A stretch of 64,000 nucleotides of DNA from Actinomadura sp. HBU206391 (GTDB lineage: Bacteria > Actinomycetota > Actinomycetes > Streptosporangiales > Streptosporangiaceae), in contig NZ_JABVEB010000001.1 of the NCBI RefSeq assembly GCF_014323665.1, positions 372,001 through 436,000 of the forward strand, given 5' to 3'. The position numbers were made by a program, and so were the translations under genes. Shown piece by piece: positions 15,786 to 24,737 of this stretch. Within the stretch, counting starts at the first letter, position 1. Each line of letters starts with the position of its first letter. The notes under the pieces were generated by a model. The model was not told the origin of the DNA, ran no database searches, and saw nothing but the letters and a program-made list of their open reading frames with translations.

Positions 15786-17934
15786 ACAGCCACGTGCCGG
15801 CGAGGCCCTGCTGTTCGATCCCCGGCGCCGACCAGTCGCACACGCCGCCGGGGAAGGCCGCCCGCAGCCGCCCGGCCTGTTCGGTCGTCAGGGGCACCCC
15901 GTACTCCGCCGGGTCGACCGGGCGGAGCCGGCACTTGACGATGTCGCCGGCCATCGGACCGCCGGCCACCAGCCGCGGTGAGGCCCACACCGGGTACAGC
16001 GTGTTGCACGTCGTCGCGGCGTTGCCCGCGACCTGCGGCTCCGCCACCTTCCGCGGTCGCGCCTCGCGCGTCCAGCACGCGTCGGTGAGGTCGCCCGGCT
16101 TGGCGCGCACGATCCGGTCGATCGGGCTGCCCGGCCGTCCGTCGGAGGCGAGTGCGGTGAGCCACTGGTCCATCTGCGTCAGCGCGTGCGCGAGCACCGG
16201 GCTGGCCGAGGAGAACCCGCCGTACCGGTCGTCCTCGACCAGCATGACCTGGTTGGCGTACGTGCCGTTCGCCTTCTCCAGCCGCTCGCGGGTCGCGAAC
16301 GACTGGAACCGCATGTGGATGTCGCCCTGCGGCTGGTCCTCGGTGTACGCGCGATAGTCGATCATCGGCATGCGCGCGAGGCCGGCGCCGCCGTTGAGCA
16401 GCCGCCCGCTCCGGTACGCCGCCCGGGTGGCCGCCAGGTCGGCAGTCGTGCGCTTCCCGACATGGTTCGCGTCGGCGTCGAAACCGCCGATCCGCTCGTT
16501 GAGGTCGAGGAACTGGTCGACGCTGATCGCCTTGTCGCGCAGGGCCCGCAGGCCGTACTGGATGCCGGTGTTGTCGAGCGGCCGCAGAGCGAATCCGGTC
16601 CGTGGATCACGGCCGTACACGTTCGCGGTCTGGTCGTACACGTCGCACCGGGCGCCGGTCGGGTTCGCGACGGGATCGTAGCGAAGCTCCGCCGGCAACC
16701 GGGCGGGGCAGAAGATCCGCGGGTCGATCCGGCCGCCTCGTTCCGCCATGTCGGCGATGCTCTCCCATCTCCCGAAGCCGGAGACGGCCCGTTGCTGCTC
16801 CTTGCCGAGAGCACCGGGCGCCACCTCGCGGAAGTAGTGGTCGAGCAGGCGCGCGTCGCTGATCGTGTTCACCGTGCTGAACCCGACGTCCGGAAAGCTG
16901 CATCCCGAGACGATGCCGTCGAGCAGGCCCGGATAGTTGTCGCCGATCTGGTGCGTCTGGTACGAACCGCCGGAGCAACCCCAGCCGATGGTGAACGCGG
17001 GTGGCCCGTACGCCTCGACGAAGCGCTCCTTCACCATGCTCATGGTCTCGGCCGCCAGCAGGTCGTCGCAGTTGTTGCCGAACACGTTGAGCGACGACGA
17101 CGCCACGGCATACCCCTGGCGGAGCATCACGTCGTCCATCACACCGCCGGTGGCCCGGCCCTGGACGTACCATCCGCCGGGGCAGCCGCCGCCGAAGGTG
17201 TAGATCAGCCGGCCGTTCCATCCGGCGGAGCGCCGCCACGGATCCGGCGCCGGGGTGCCGGGCTCGTGCAGCATCGACATCTCGTAGACGGCCCGGTTGA
17301 TTGTCCCGGTCTCGACCCGCACGATGTACGGAACCCGGCGCCCGGCGCTCGTCGTGGTCCAGGCGAGATCGGGCGGACGGCGCTCGCCGTCGCGGAGCGG
17401 CGCGAACCGCCCCGCAGTGGTGCGGTAGACGTGGTCGACGCGGGTGGCGACCGAGCACTCGGCGTCGACCGGTGCGCCCAGCCTGCTCCCGGTCACCGTC
17501 GTGAACGCCGCCGTGTCGCAGATGAACGGTCGCTCGTGCGGCCCGGCGAACACCGGTCCCGTCACGGGATGATTGTCGAGTACGAGCCTCGCGGGCGGCA
17601 CGCCGCGCGTCGTCGCGGTGAGGACATTGCGCCCGAGTCGCATGCCCTCGACGACGCCCTCCAGGGCACGACCGCCGTCGACGCTCCGGAAGCTCTTGGT
17701 CACCTCTGTTCCGTCGCGCATCACCCGTACGTCGCCGGCGGAGACGCGGTCGGGGATCCGGACGCGGACCAGTGCGTCACCTGCGGAGACGACCTCCGGA
17801 CGCGACGACAGCACGGACAGCGCCAGGCGATCGGCCCGTCCCGCGATGTGCGCGGTCACGGGACCCCAGGCGAGGACCGCCGTGGTGACCAGGACGACCG
17901 CAGGCAGTGGGGCGTATCGCACCGCGTATCTCAT
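15772..17934 (-). CDS. DUF6351-family exported alpha/beta-hydrolase-like protein
   Basis: A 720-residue protein that matches the DUF6351 family as I know it. The N-terminus is a signal peptide or anchor (AVRYAPLPAVVLVTTAVLA). Residues 45-130 form an Ig-like sandwich (VVSAGDALVRVRIPD). The hydrolase part has GRLIYTFGGGCPGG and the nucleophile elbow IGWGCSGGSYQTHQIG (G-x-S-x-G type), then IVSGCSFPD. Several Cys (GCPGG, NNCDD, IFCPARL, CWTREA) suggest disulfides, fitting an extracytoplasmic enzyme. It may be an esterase or polyester/feruloyl-type hydrolase; the substrate is unknown. A run of 16-base repeats overlaps its stop codon. Confidence 0.85.
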   Translation of the reverse strand: MRYAVRYAPLPAVVLVTTAVLAWGPVTAHIAGRADRLALSVLSSRPEVVSAGDALVRVRIPDRVSAGDVRVMRDGTEVTKSFRSVDGGRALEGVVEGMRLGRNVLTATTRGVPPARLVLDNHPVTGPVFAGPHERPFICDTAAFTTVTGSRLGAPVDAECSVATRVDHVYRTTAGRFAPLRDGERRPPDLAWTTTSAGRRVPYIVRVETGTINRAVYEMSMLHEPGTPAPDPWRRSAGWNGRLIYTFGGGCPGGWYVQGRATGGVMDDVMLRQGYAVASSSLNVFGNNCDDLLAAETMSMVKERFVEAYGPPAFTIGWGCSGGSYQTHQIGDNYPGLLDGIVSGCSFPDVGFSTVNTISDARLLDHYFREVAPGALGKEQQRAVSGFGRWESIADMAERGGRIDPRIFCPARLPAELRYDPVANPTGARCDVYDQTANVYGRDPRTGFALRPLDNTGIQYGLRALRDKAISVDQFLDLNERIGGFDADANHVGKRTTADLAATRAAYRSGRLLNGGAGLARMPMIDYRAYTEDQPQGDIHMRFQSFATRERLEKANGTYANQVMLVEDDRYGGFSSASPVLAHALTQMDQWLTALASDGRPGSPIDRIVRAKPGDLTDACWTREARPRKVAEPQVAGNAATTCNTLYPVWASPRLVAGGPMAGDIVKCRLRPVDPAEYGVPLTTEQAGRLRAAFPGGVCDWSAPGIEQQGLAGTWLSFGH

Positions 17935-18053
17935 GTCTTGCTCTGCATCTCCGGAGGATCAGCGCACCAGGGTCGCTTGTGTGCGAAATGGTGTCACACG
18001 TGGCTCGGCCGAACGGTGTGATGTCGAGCCGGTACACCTGGCAGGGTGGGGGG

Positions 18054-18566
18054 ATGTCCACCTCACATTGGCCCGAATGGGCCGACGCCCTGGCGGCCAT
18101 GAACGAACGGGACCGCGCGGCAGCGGTCGCTCTGCGAGACCGCTTCGCCGAACTCGGGGAAACCGAGCCGGAGCATGCCGCCTACTCCGAGATCACCGAG
18201 AACATCCCGCAGCTGGCGCGTTTCCTGGCGCTTCGCCACATCTGGCCGCGACTGATCGACAACTGGACCGACCCCGGCGCGCTGGAGCGTGTTCCGGCGG
18301 CTCGTCGGCTGCTCGCCGCGGGAGCCGACCGCGACGACCTGGCCCGGGTCGCGCGATCGGCGGCATATGACACGGCGTTCGCGCTGCTCTACAGCCTCTC
18401 GGCCGACGGTCGTGACTACGAGGCGCCCGAAGACACCCCGGGCTGGGTCCTGATGGAGACGACGCCGGAAGACGAGCTCACCGGCCGAATGGTCCAGGCG
18501 CTGCACGAAGATCTGGTGACGATGGACCCCTCAGGCCGAGATGGTGCGGACTTCCTCTTCGAATGA
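18054..18566 (+). CDS. Unknown helical protein
   Basis: A 170-residue acidic protein, starting at an ATG preceded by AGGGTGGGGGG. It is mostly helical (MNERDRAAAVALRDRFAEL, then LARFLALRHIWPRLIDNW) and ends in an acidic tail (DGADFLFE). I recognise no family, catalytic motif, signal peptide or membrane segment. It is divergent from the DUF6351 gene (119-base gap) and convergent with the DUF6879 gene (16-base gap). Coding character is clear; function unknown. Confidence 0.7.
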   Translation: MSTSHWPEWADALAAMNERDRAAAVALRDRFAELGETEPEHAAYSEITENIPQLARFLALRHIWPRLIDNWTDPGALERVPAARRLLAAGADRDDLARVARSAAYDTAFALLYSLSADGRDYEAPEDTPGWVLMETTPEDELTGRMVQALHEDLVTMDPSGRDGADFLFE

Positions 18567-18582
18567 ACGGCGACGGGGCGGC

Positions 18583-19095
18583 TCAGACCGGATGATAATC
18601 CTTGTGATCGATCGCCCGTCCCCATACGGCTTCGAAGGCGGATACGCAGAGCTTGACGACGGCCGGATCGGTGACGATCTCGTCGTTCAGGTACCTACCG
18701 TCGCCGGCGAAGTAGCCGAAGCGAACCCGATCCTGATCGAACACCCAGAAATCGTTACCGGGCAGCGCCAGGTCAGAGGCACGGCGGCGAGGCAGCCAGC
18801 GCACGTGCTCACCACTTGCGATGTTGAGATCCTCGGTGAGCTCGTATTCATGTCGGATGAAGTCTGTGATCGGTTCGGAGACGACACGAGCCCGTCGCAC
18901 CTCAACGCCACGAGAGGTCGTGGCGGTCATCAGGTCAAACCAATCTCGCCACCTTTCGGCAGCATCGACCTTGATCCCGGCTTTCCAGTCAAGATATACG
19001 GGATCACCCGGCGTGTACATGTCACGCATTTCCAGGTGCATAGCTGACTGCTTGCACCCGGCGAACATCTCATCGAAGGCCGGATTCTCCGTCAC
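18583..19095 (-). CDS. DUF6879-family protein
   Basis: A 170-residue protein of the DUF6879 type: FAGCKQSAMHLEMRDMYTP, then FDLMTATTSRGVEVRRARVVSEP, and DFWVFDQDRVRFGYFAGDG near the end. I start at the GTG at 19095 because AGGAGG lies just before it; the frame is open further up without such a site. In actinomycetes this family commonly sits beside XRE regulators with a DUF5753 domain. Here no such gene is adjacent; instead it is divergent from the NLR-like gene across 258 bases of lower-GC DNA. Function unknown. Confidence 0.82.
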   Translation of the reverse strand: MTENPAFDEMFAGCKQSAMHLEMRDMYTPGDPVYLDWKAGIKVDAAERWRDWFDLMTATTSRGVEVRRARVVSEPITDFIRHEYELTEDLNIASGEHVRWLPRRRASDLALPGNDFWVFDQDRVRFGYFAGDGRYLNDEIVTDPAVVKLCVSAFEAVWGRAIDHKDYHPV

Positions 19096-19353
19096 TGCAT
19101 GCCTCCTGGATGATTGCTCGCATACGTGCCGGAAGTCGAACGACTTTCCGGAGCGGTAGCGTGCGGAGGATACGCGACAAGACTCGCTTGGCATTGTGGG
19201 TAGGTCAAGAGCCCCTGCGACCTATGTCTTTTTGCGCGCCATGGCCGGTGGTTTAGTCTAAGGCTACTGGCATCGCTGAAGGATAGAGGGTTCCATGACC
19301 AGGGCTATCGACACCGCTGGGTCCGAGCGCACAGCACGTATCAGCTGACAAGT

Positions 19354-21504
19354 ATGCATATGGCTGAGCGATCGAGTAGCGCAAATACGTTTTCCGGACA
19401 GGCTAAAACTGTGGTGCAGGCCGGTGCTGTACACGGTGGCATCAACCTGCACGTTGCGACGCCTTCGCCGCGGGTTCCACACCAGCTACCGCTGATACCT
19501 TCCGGTTTCGTTAATCGTGAGAACAATCTCCGCCAACTCGACGCGCTGCTCACGGAAATCTTCACGGGTGCTGAGGATCACCTGTCCTCGGCGATCGTAT
19601 CGGCGGTGGGCGGCGCTCCTGGAGTAGGTAAGACCGCACTCGCTGTGCGTTGGGCGCATCAGGTTCGTCACAAGTTCCCAGACGGGGAGCTCTACATCGA
19701 CATGCACGGCTATGGGCCGGGGCTGCCTCTCCCGCCGGAACGAGCCTTGGATGCCTTCCTCAGAGCTCTGGATGCGCCCCCCGACTGGATTCCTGATGAT
19801 GTGGAAGCCCGCGCGGCATTGTTCAGATCAATGCTCGATGGGAAACGTGTGCTCGTGCTGATCGACAATGCGTCCTCGTCCGCACAGGTCCGCCAGTTGC
19901 TTCCTGCGTCACGTCATTGCTGTGTCGTGGTCACGAGCCGGAGTACGCTCGCCGGTTTGGTCGCGAGGGAGGGAGTAGTGCGCGTGACACTGGACACTCT
20001 GTCGCCCGAGGAATCGGTCCGACTTCTGTCCGAGGTGATAGGGCGCGCCAGGATCGATGCTGAGTCGTCCAGCGCGCTGCGGGTTGCTGAACTGTGCGGT
20101 CATCTACCGCTTGCTCTAAGGGTGGTAGCCGAGCGTGCGGCCAGCCGGTCCGAACTTTCCATGGCGGAGCTGGCCGCAGAACTGGCGAGTGAACAGAGCC
20201 GCCTCGACGCGCTGAGTTTGAACGAAGACCAGCTCAGCGATGTGCGCGCGGTTTTCTCATGGTCTTATCAGGCCTTGATGCCGGAGCTGCAGCAGGCCTT
20301 TCGAAGGCTTGGTCTGCATGCGGGTGCTGAGATCGGAACCGAGGCCGCCGCAGCCCTGATCGGGATTGGTATACCCGTCGCGCGTCGGCGATTGAGGGCA
20401 CTCGCCGACGCGCATCTGCTCCAGGAGACGAAACCTGACCGCTTCCGCCTGCACGACCTCCTGAGATCGTATTCATTGGAGCGGGCGCATGCGGACGAGA
20501 CACAGGAAGAACGGACCCAAGCGGTGCGGCGAGTGCTGAGCTGGTATCTCCTCACCGCTGACGCTGCCAGACGGGCCGCATTGCCATACTCCCCCTCCGT
20601 GCCGTTGGTGCCGGCAGGTGGGATCCAGTTCACCGATGCGTTCCCCGACGGTCCAGCGGCGATGCGCTGGTTCGAGGCAGAACGGCCGAATGTGATGGCC
20701 GCGGTCAGGCAGGCGGCCGAGTTGGGACAGTACGACATCGCCTGGAAGCTTCCGATGGCATCGACCGGGCTCTTTGAGATCCATTCCTACTACGCTGACT
20801 GGGAGGAGAATCACCGCATCGGACTGAAGGCGGCGCTCACCGTCGGAGATCCGCTCGGTGAAGCGCTCAACCGGAACATGCTCGGTGACGCCGCTTGGCG
20901 GCTCGGCCGATGGGACGACGCCACAGAGGCGTACGAACGTGCCGCTCAACTTGCCCGTGATCTTTCCGTGGGTTGGCTTCAGGGGTTCGCGCTACGAGGA
21001 CTGGGACTGATTCAGGAGGCGCAGGGCAACTTCGATAGGGCGGCCGAACTCTTCGACGCGGCGCTGTCGGTCTTCCGGGGGGCGGACTTCCGACGGGGCG
21101 AAGGGATGTCGTTGCTCAGCCTCGGGAAGTGCGCTCGTGCCCTTGATGACCTGCCCCGAGCGGTTACGTACGGCGCGGAGGCCGTGGCGATTTTCGAGGA
21201 CATCCAGGACACCTGGACCGTCGCATTCGGCAGGCTCGCATTGGCCGAAAGCCTCGCCGGCCTTGGCCGTGGAGCAGAGGCGACCGCGCAGTTCCAGCAA
21301 GCGGCCGAGGTTTTCCGCGGCTTCGGAGATGGGCGCAGTGAGGTACTCGCACTTGTGCCACTCGGCGAGGTGTTCCACGAGATGGAGGAGCTTGGCGCGG
21401 CGCGCGAGTGCTGGCGCCGTGCCGCTGAGCTCCTGGAAGCTCAGCGCGACCCGAAGGCGGAGGAGATCTGGGCACGGCTCGCCAGCGTGGACTCGGATGG
21501 ATAG
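19354..21504 (+). CDS. NLR-like STAND ATPase (NB-ARC + TPR) with amyloid-type N-terminal motif
   Basis: A 716-residue signalling ATPase. Residues about 15-34 carry a Q-A-G core with flanking pattern TVVQAGAVHGGINLHV, matching the RHIM/PP-like bacterial amyloid signalling motif class described in actinomycete NLR proteins. Residues 51-330 form an NB-ARC module: Walker A GGAPGVGKTA (86-95), Walker B RVLVLIDNAS, the TSR sensor VVVTSRS, and the GLPL-equivalent CGHLPLALRVVA. A winged-helix part (RFRLHDLLRSYSLERA) follows, then TPR repeats from about 500 on (ALNRNMLGDAAWRLGRWDDA). There is no OmpR-type DNA-binding domain, so it is not an AfsR/SARP activator. GC is lower than in neighbouring genes, hinting at transfer. 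Confidence 0.88.
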   Translation: MHMAERSSSANTFSGQAKTVVQAGAVHGGINLHVATPSPRVPHQLPLIPSGFVNRENNLRQLDALLTEIFTGAEDHLSSAIVSAVGGAPGVGKTALAVRWAHQVRHKFPDGELYIDMHGYGPGLPLPPERALDAFLRALDAPPDWIPDDVEARAALFRSMLDGKRVLVLIDNASSSAQVRQLLPASRHCCVVVTSRSTLAGLVAREGVVRVTLDTLSPEESVRLLSEVIGRARIDAESSSALRVAELCGHLPLALRVVAERAASRSELSMAELAAELASEQSRLDALSLNEDQLSDVRAVFSWSYQALMPELQQAFRRLGLHAGAEIGTEAAAALIGIGIPVARRRLRALADAHLLQETKPDRFRLHDLLRSYSLERAHADETQEERTQAVRRVLSWYLLTADAARRAALPYSPSVPLVPAGGIQFTDAFPDGPAAMRWFEAERPNVMAAVRQAAELGQYDIAWKLPMASTGLFEIHSYYADWEENHRIGLKAALTVGDPLGEALNRNMLGDAAWRLGRWDDATEAYERAAQLARDLSVGWLQGFALRGLGLIQEAQGNFDRAAELFDAALSVFRGADFRRGEGMSLLSLGKCARALDDLPRAVTYGAEAVAIFEDIQDTWTVAFGRLALAESLAGLGRGAEATAQFQQAAEVFRGFGDGRSEVLALVPLGEVFHEMEELGAARECWRRAAELLEAQRDPKAEEIWARLASVDSDG

Positions 21505-21559
21505 CGTCGCACAGTGGCCCGAGGGTCTTCCGCGTGCAAACCTTTGCGATCATGAAGCC

Positions 21560-22486
21560 GTGAGCGACGACGCGTGGGACGTACGGCCCTTCGAAGGACT
21601 GGCCGGGGTGGTGCCCGGTGGGCTGCGGTTGGGGGAACGCCGTTCGGTGCTCGCCGCCCGGCTCGCCGATGAGCTGGGTGAGCGGCTCGGCGAGCGGCGG
21701 ACGTTCCGGAAGGCGGCCTGGCAGACCGGTCTGTGCGACCACTACATCGAAGGCGGGTTGATCCTGTTCTTCGATGACCGCGACCGGCTCTGCTATGTCG
21801 AGCTCTGCGAGGACGCGCCGGTGACCTACGACGGGGTGTGGCTGCTCGGTCGCCCCTACGGCGAGGTCGTCGCCGATCTGCGATCCAGGGGGTGCCGGCT
21901 GGTCGAGGGCGACGTCGGGTGCGAGGCGCCCGACGCGGGGTTCAATCTCACCGCCGTCGATCCGCAGGATCCCGCACGACCGGTGGACTGTGTCGGGGTC
22001 TTCGTCAACAGCCCGGCCGACGGCGTTGTGGGCATGTCGGACGAGGAGCCGGTGGAGTCGGTCACCGAGCATCGTCTGGTGTCGATGGAGGGCACGGAGG
22101 CGGTACGGCTGGGGCAGGACCGGCGGGAGTTGCGGGGCCTTCTCGGGCCTGCCCTGCAGAGCCGCCCGGATTACGGCGGCGAGACCCGGGACTGGTACTT
22201 GGAGCATGGCCTGGTGCTGACGTTCGACGCCGCCGACCGGCTGGTCTCACTGGTCGTTCATTACGCGATTCGCGGTGGTACCGCGTGGTTTCGCGGGGTG
22301 CAGCTTCTCGACCGGCCCTACGCCGAGGTGGTCGCCGAGCTCGAAGCGCAGGGCGTACGGGTGGAACCGGCCGAACTGGGCGGCCGGGTGCCGGACCACG
22401 GCTTCGCTCTTTATCTGAGGGGGCTGCAGAACCCGTCCATGCCGATCGCCGCTGTCGCCTTCACCGATCCCCTGGTCGCGGTCTGA
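21560..22486 (+). CDS. Unknown protein with an internal duplication
   Basis: A 308-residue protein made of two related halves. Half 1 has RLGERRSVLAARLADELGERL, YIEGGLILFFDDRDRLCYVEL, LLGRPYGEVVADLRSRGCRL and PDAGFNLTAVDPQDP; half 2 has the matching RLGQDRRELRGLLGPALQSR, YLEHGLVLTFDAADRLVSLVV, LLDRPYAEVVAELEAQGVRV and PDHGFALYLRGLQNP. The pattern resembles one-domain immunity-type or SMI1-like helpers in shape but I cannot assign a family. I start at GTG (21560); the frame upstream only shadows the NLR gene. It begins 55 bases after that gene and may be co-transcribed with it. Confidence 0.75.
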   Translation: MSDDAWDVRPFEGLAGVVPGGLRLGERRSVLAARLADELGERLGERRTFRKAAWQTGLCDHYIEGGLILFFDDRDRLCYVELCEDAPVTYDGVWLLGRPYGEVVADLRSRGCRLVEGDVGCEAPDAGFNLTAVDPQDPARPVDCVGVFVNSPADGVVGMSDEEPVESVTEHRLVSMEGTEAVRLGQDRRELRGLLGPALQSRPDYGGETRDWYLEHGLVLTFDAADRLVSLVVHYAIRGGTAWFRGVQLLDRPYAEVVAELEAQGVRVEPAELGGRVPDHGFALYLRGLQNPSMPIAAVAFTDPLVAV

Positions 22487-22524
22487 GCTCCGCTCGTGCC
22501 CTTCGACCGGCTGAACGGCGCGGC

Positions 22525-23022
22525 TCAGGACGGAGCGCGGGTCATGAGCTGATAGCGGACGCCGTGGTCACGGGGATGTGGATAGAACTGGTCGACGGTT
22601 GTGAACCCCAGGCGTTCGTACAGGCGCCGGGCTCGATCGTTGCCGTCGACGACCCACAGCCTCACCCCGCGACCACCGCCGTGCTTGTCCGCCCAGGCGA
22701 TCACCTCGCGTACGAGCTCGGCGGCGACCCCGGTGCCACGGGCGGCGGGCGAGACCCACATCCCGAACAGCTCGATCGCGCCCTCGACCTCTTCGGAGGC
22801 ATACCCGCCGGCGACACCGACCGGCGTGCCGCCGGCGAACGCGACGACCTTGAGTCCCTGTGCCGGCTGCACCATGTCCCGCCATCTGGCCTCGTCATAG
22901 GCCTGCTCGCGCTCAAGGGTGGAGTAGAACGCCTCGGGCGCGTCACGGAGGGCGGTAAGGCGGACGTCACGCCACACCTGCCAGTCGTGCCGGGTGAGAT
23001 GACGCATTTCGAACTGACGCAT
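22525..23022 (-). CDS. GNAT-family N-acetyltransferase
   Basis: A 165-residue acetyltransferase. The acetyl-CoA site is FGMWVSPAARGTGVAAELV (motif A: R/Q-x-x-G-x-G/A), preceded by the strand GVAGGYASEE and followed by RGVRLWVVDGNDRARRLYERLGF (motif B with the Tyr used as general acid in many members). It transfers an acetyl group from acetyl-CoA to an amine; the substrate is not predictable. I start at the ATG (MRQFEMRHLT) because GGGGAAGG precedes it. It is convergent with the duplicated-half gene. Confidence 0.9.
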   Translation of the reverse strand: MRQFEMRHLTRHDWQVWRDVRLTALRDAPEAFYSTLEREQAYDEARWRDMVQPAQGLKVVAFAGGTPVGVAGGYASEEVEGAIELFGMWVSPAARGTGVAAELVREVIAWADKHGGGRGVRLWVVDGNDRARRLYERLGFTTVDQFYPHPRDHGVRYQLMTRAPS

Positions 23023-23239
23023 CCGGTCCTTCCCCTCACGTGCCGGGCGAGATCTGGACCTTATGCGCAGGTGACAGAGGTCGGCCAACGATTTTCGAGG
23101 TCACGGCGAGCCGTGTCGTCCACCCGCTGAGTCAAGGGAACGCCGTGAGCGCCGGGTGGTCGGCTAAAGCTGACGAATCTTTGTCGGATTCGGTTGATTC
23201 GGCTGGCTCGTGCGGCCCGATGAACCGTACTGTCGAATC

Positions 23240-23338
23240 GTGATCCGCGGGGTCCGTGCCGCCGCCGACCTCGGCGAATGCGCGTCCTGGCTCCGCCTCG
23301 TCCGGGGGGAAGAGCGATGGCCCGTGTCGCCGAGTTGA
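23240..23338 (+). CDS. Possible 32-residue ORF, GNAT-like N-terminal remnant
   Basis: A GTG opens IRGVRAAADLGECASWLRLV, which resembles the first strand and helix of a GNAT acetyltransferase, and the frame ends 32 codons later inside the start of the MOSC gene (out of frame with it). It could be the stub of a deleted acetyltransferase gene or a short upstream ORF that feeds ribosomes to the MOSC start at 23317. Evidence is limited to codon bias and this resemblance. Confidence 0.25.
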   Translation: MIRGVRAAADLGECASWLRLVRGEERWPVSPS

Positions 23339-24144
23339 TCACCTACCCCGTCAAGGGGTGTGCCGGCATCTCGATGACCGAGACCCTGGTCGCCGAGACC
23401 GGCCTTGCCCACGACCGCAGCTTCATGGTCGTCAGCGAGAAGGGCGTGTTCCGCAGCCAGCGGCGGGATCCGCGGCTCGCGCTCATTCGTCCGGAGGTCA
23501 GCGCGGATGGTGAGCGGCTCACGCTGACCGCGCCGGGCGCCGATGCGCTGGTCGTCGAGGTCGATCTGGTGGCTGCGAGACGCGACGTGGACCTGTTCGG
23601 CAGGCCGTTCAAGGGCATCGACCAGGGGCAGGCCGCAGCCGAGTGGCTGTCCGACGTGCTCGGTGTGGCCGGCAGGCTGGTGCGCGTGCCGCCGGAGCAT
23701 GACCGGGTGACCGATGGGCGGATCCCCGGCAGGTGCGGCTACGCTGACAGCGGCTCGGTGCATCTGCTCTCACAGGCCACGTTGGATGCGCTGAACCGGC
23801 GGCTCGCCGAAGGGGGCGGCCGGCCTCTGCCGATGAGCCGCTTCCGTCCCAACATCGTGATCGACGGATGGGAGGAACCGCATCGGGAGGATCGGGCTCG
23901 CGATCTCGGCATCGGCAACGCCGAGTTGGGCTATGCCAAGCTCGCCATCCGATGCGCCGTGACCATGGTCGACCAGCGTCATGCCGTGAAGGCTGGTCCC
24001 GAACCACTGCGCACGCTCGCGACGTACCGCCGCGCGTCCGCGGGCGGTGTCGCGTTCGGCGTCAAGCTCTCCGTCACACAGCCCGGCAAGCTGACAGTGG
24101 GCGACGAGCTGAAGGTCGGTTCCTGGAGCGAGTCGGAGCTCTGA
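23317..24144 (+). CDS. MOSC-domain protein, YcbX type
   Basis: A 275-residue protein with an N-terminal MOSC_N beta-barrel (VAELITYPVKGCAGISM, then GLAHDRSFMVV) and a C-terminal MOSC domain (MSRFRPNIVIDGWEEP, IRCAVTMVDQ, GVKLSVTQPGKLTVGDELKV). The usual conserved Cys for molybdenum-cofactor sulfur is seen as IRCAVT. YcbX-like proteins use a sulfurated molybdenum cofactor to reduce N-hydroxylated compounds in the cytosol. I start at the ATG preceded by GGGGGGAAGAGC. No molybdenum genes are next to it. It ends 25 bases before a convergent GNAT gene. Confidence 0.88.
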   Translation: MARVAELITYPVKGCAGISMTETLVAETGLAHDRSFMVVSEKGVFRSQRRDPRLALIRPEVSADGERLTLTAPGADALVVEVDLVAARRDVDLFGRPFKGIDQGQAAAEWLSDVLGVAGRLVRVPPEHDRVTDGRIPGRCGYADSGSVHLLSQATLDALNRRLAEGGGRPLPMSRFRPNIVIDGWEEPHREDRARDLGIGNAELGYAKLAIRCAVTMVDQRHAVKAGPEPLRTLATYRRASAGGVAFGVKLSVTQPGKLTVGDELKVGSWSESEL

Positions 24145-24169
24145 CCGAGATCCGGCTCCTCGCCCCCGC

Positions 24170-24655
24170 TCAACCGGTGAGCACGCGTCTGAAGGCCAGG
24201 AGCGAGACCCCGGGCACGGGCGACCAGTCGCGATCGGGCATCCGGGTGAAGCCCTCGGCGGCGTACAGCCGCTGGGCGGCCGTCATCGCCGGTCGCGTCG
24301 ACAGCACCACCTGACGCGCTCCACGCGCGACGGCCCGGTCGACGGCCGCGCGCACCAGGGTGCCGCCGACCCCGCGGCCCTGCGCCTGCGGTGCCACGGC
24401 GAGTCCTCGGATCTCGGCCTCATCGCCGCCACGGGCGACCTCGCTGGCCGGATGCCAGGATTCCACCATGATCGTCCCCAGAATCCGGGACTCCTCGACG
24501 GCGACCAGCACCTCGCCTTGGCCATCGGCACCGAGGACCCGCAGGGTGTCGGCGTAGAGCGGATTCTCGGCCAGCAGGTTCTGGGCCCGATACGCCTCCA
24601 GCCGCAGGTCACCGACCGCGCCCATCTCGCCGGCAGTGGCCTCACGTACGAACAT
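24170..24655 (-). CDS. GNAT-family N-acetyltransferase
   Basis: A 161-residue acetyltransferase with the motif A segment RGLAVAPQAQGRGVGGTLVR (Q-x-x-G-R-G-x-G) and the motif B helix TRPAMTAAQRLYAAEGFTRM, including the Tyr that often serves as general acid. The start ATG opens MFVREATAGEMGAVGDL. The frame remains open upstream over the neighbour's end, but codon bias there belongs to the other gene. It lies 82 bases downstream of the ADP-ribosylglycohydrolase gene on the same strand, so the two may be co-transcribed. Substrate unknown. Confidence 0.9.
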   Translation of the reverse strand: MFVREATAGEMGAVGDLRLEAYRAQNLLAENPLYADTLRVLGADGQGEVLVAVEESRILGTIMVESWHPASEVARGGDEAEIRGLAVAPQAQGRGVGGTLVRAAVDRAVARGARQVVLSTRPAMTAAQRLYAAEGFTRMPDRDWSPVPGVSLLAFRRVLTG

Positions 24656-24737
24656 GGCTGTATCCAACCAGCACCCGTCGATGCCTCGGCGCGCGGCCAC
24701 CGGACGGGCCGGCCGGGCTCTTCGATCCGTACGGTCG

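Noticed and set aside
16186-18021. 611-codon plus-strand frame
   Set aside because: Antisense to the DUF6351 gene, which has a signal peptide and nucleophile elbow; the plus frame has none.
19354-21504. AfsR/SARP-type transcription activator
   Set aside because: NB-ARC and TPR parts match, but the N-terminal OmpR-type DNA-binding and BTAD domains are missing; the N-terminus holds an amyloid-type motif instead.
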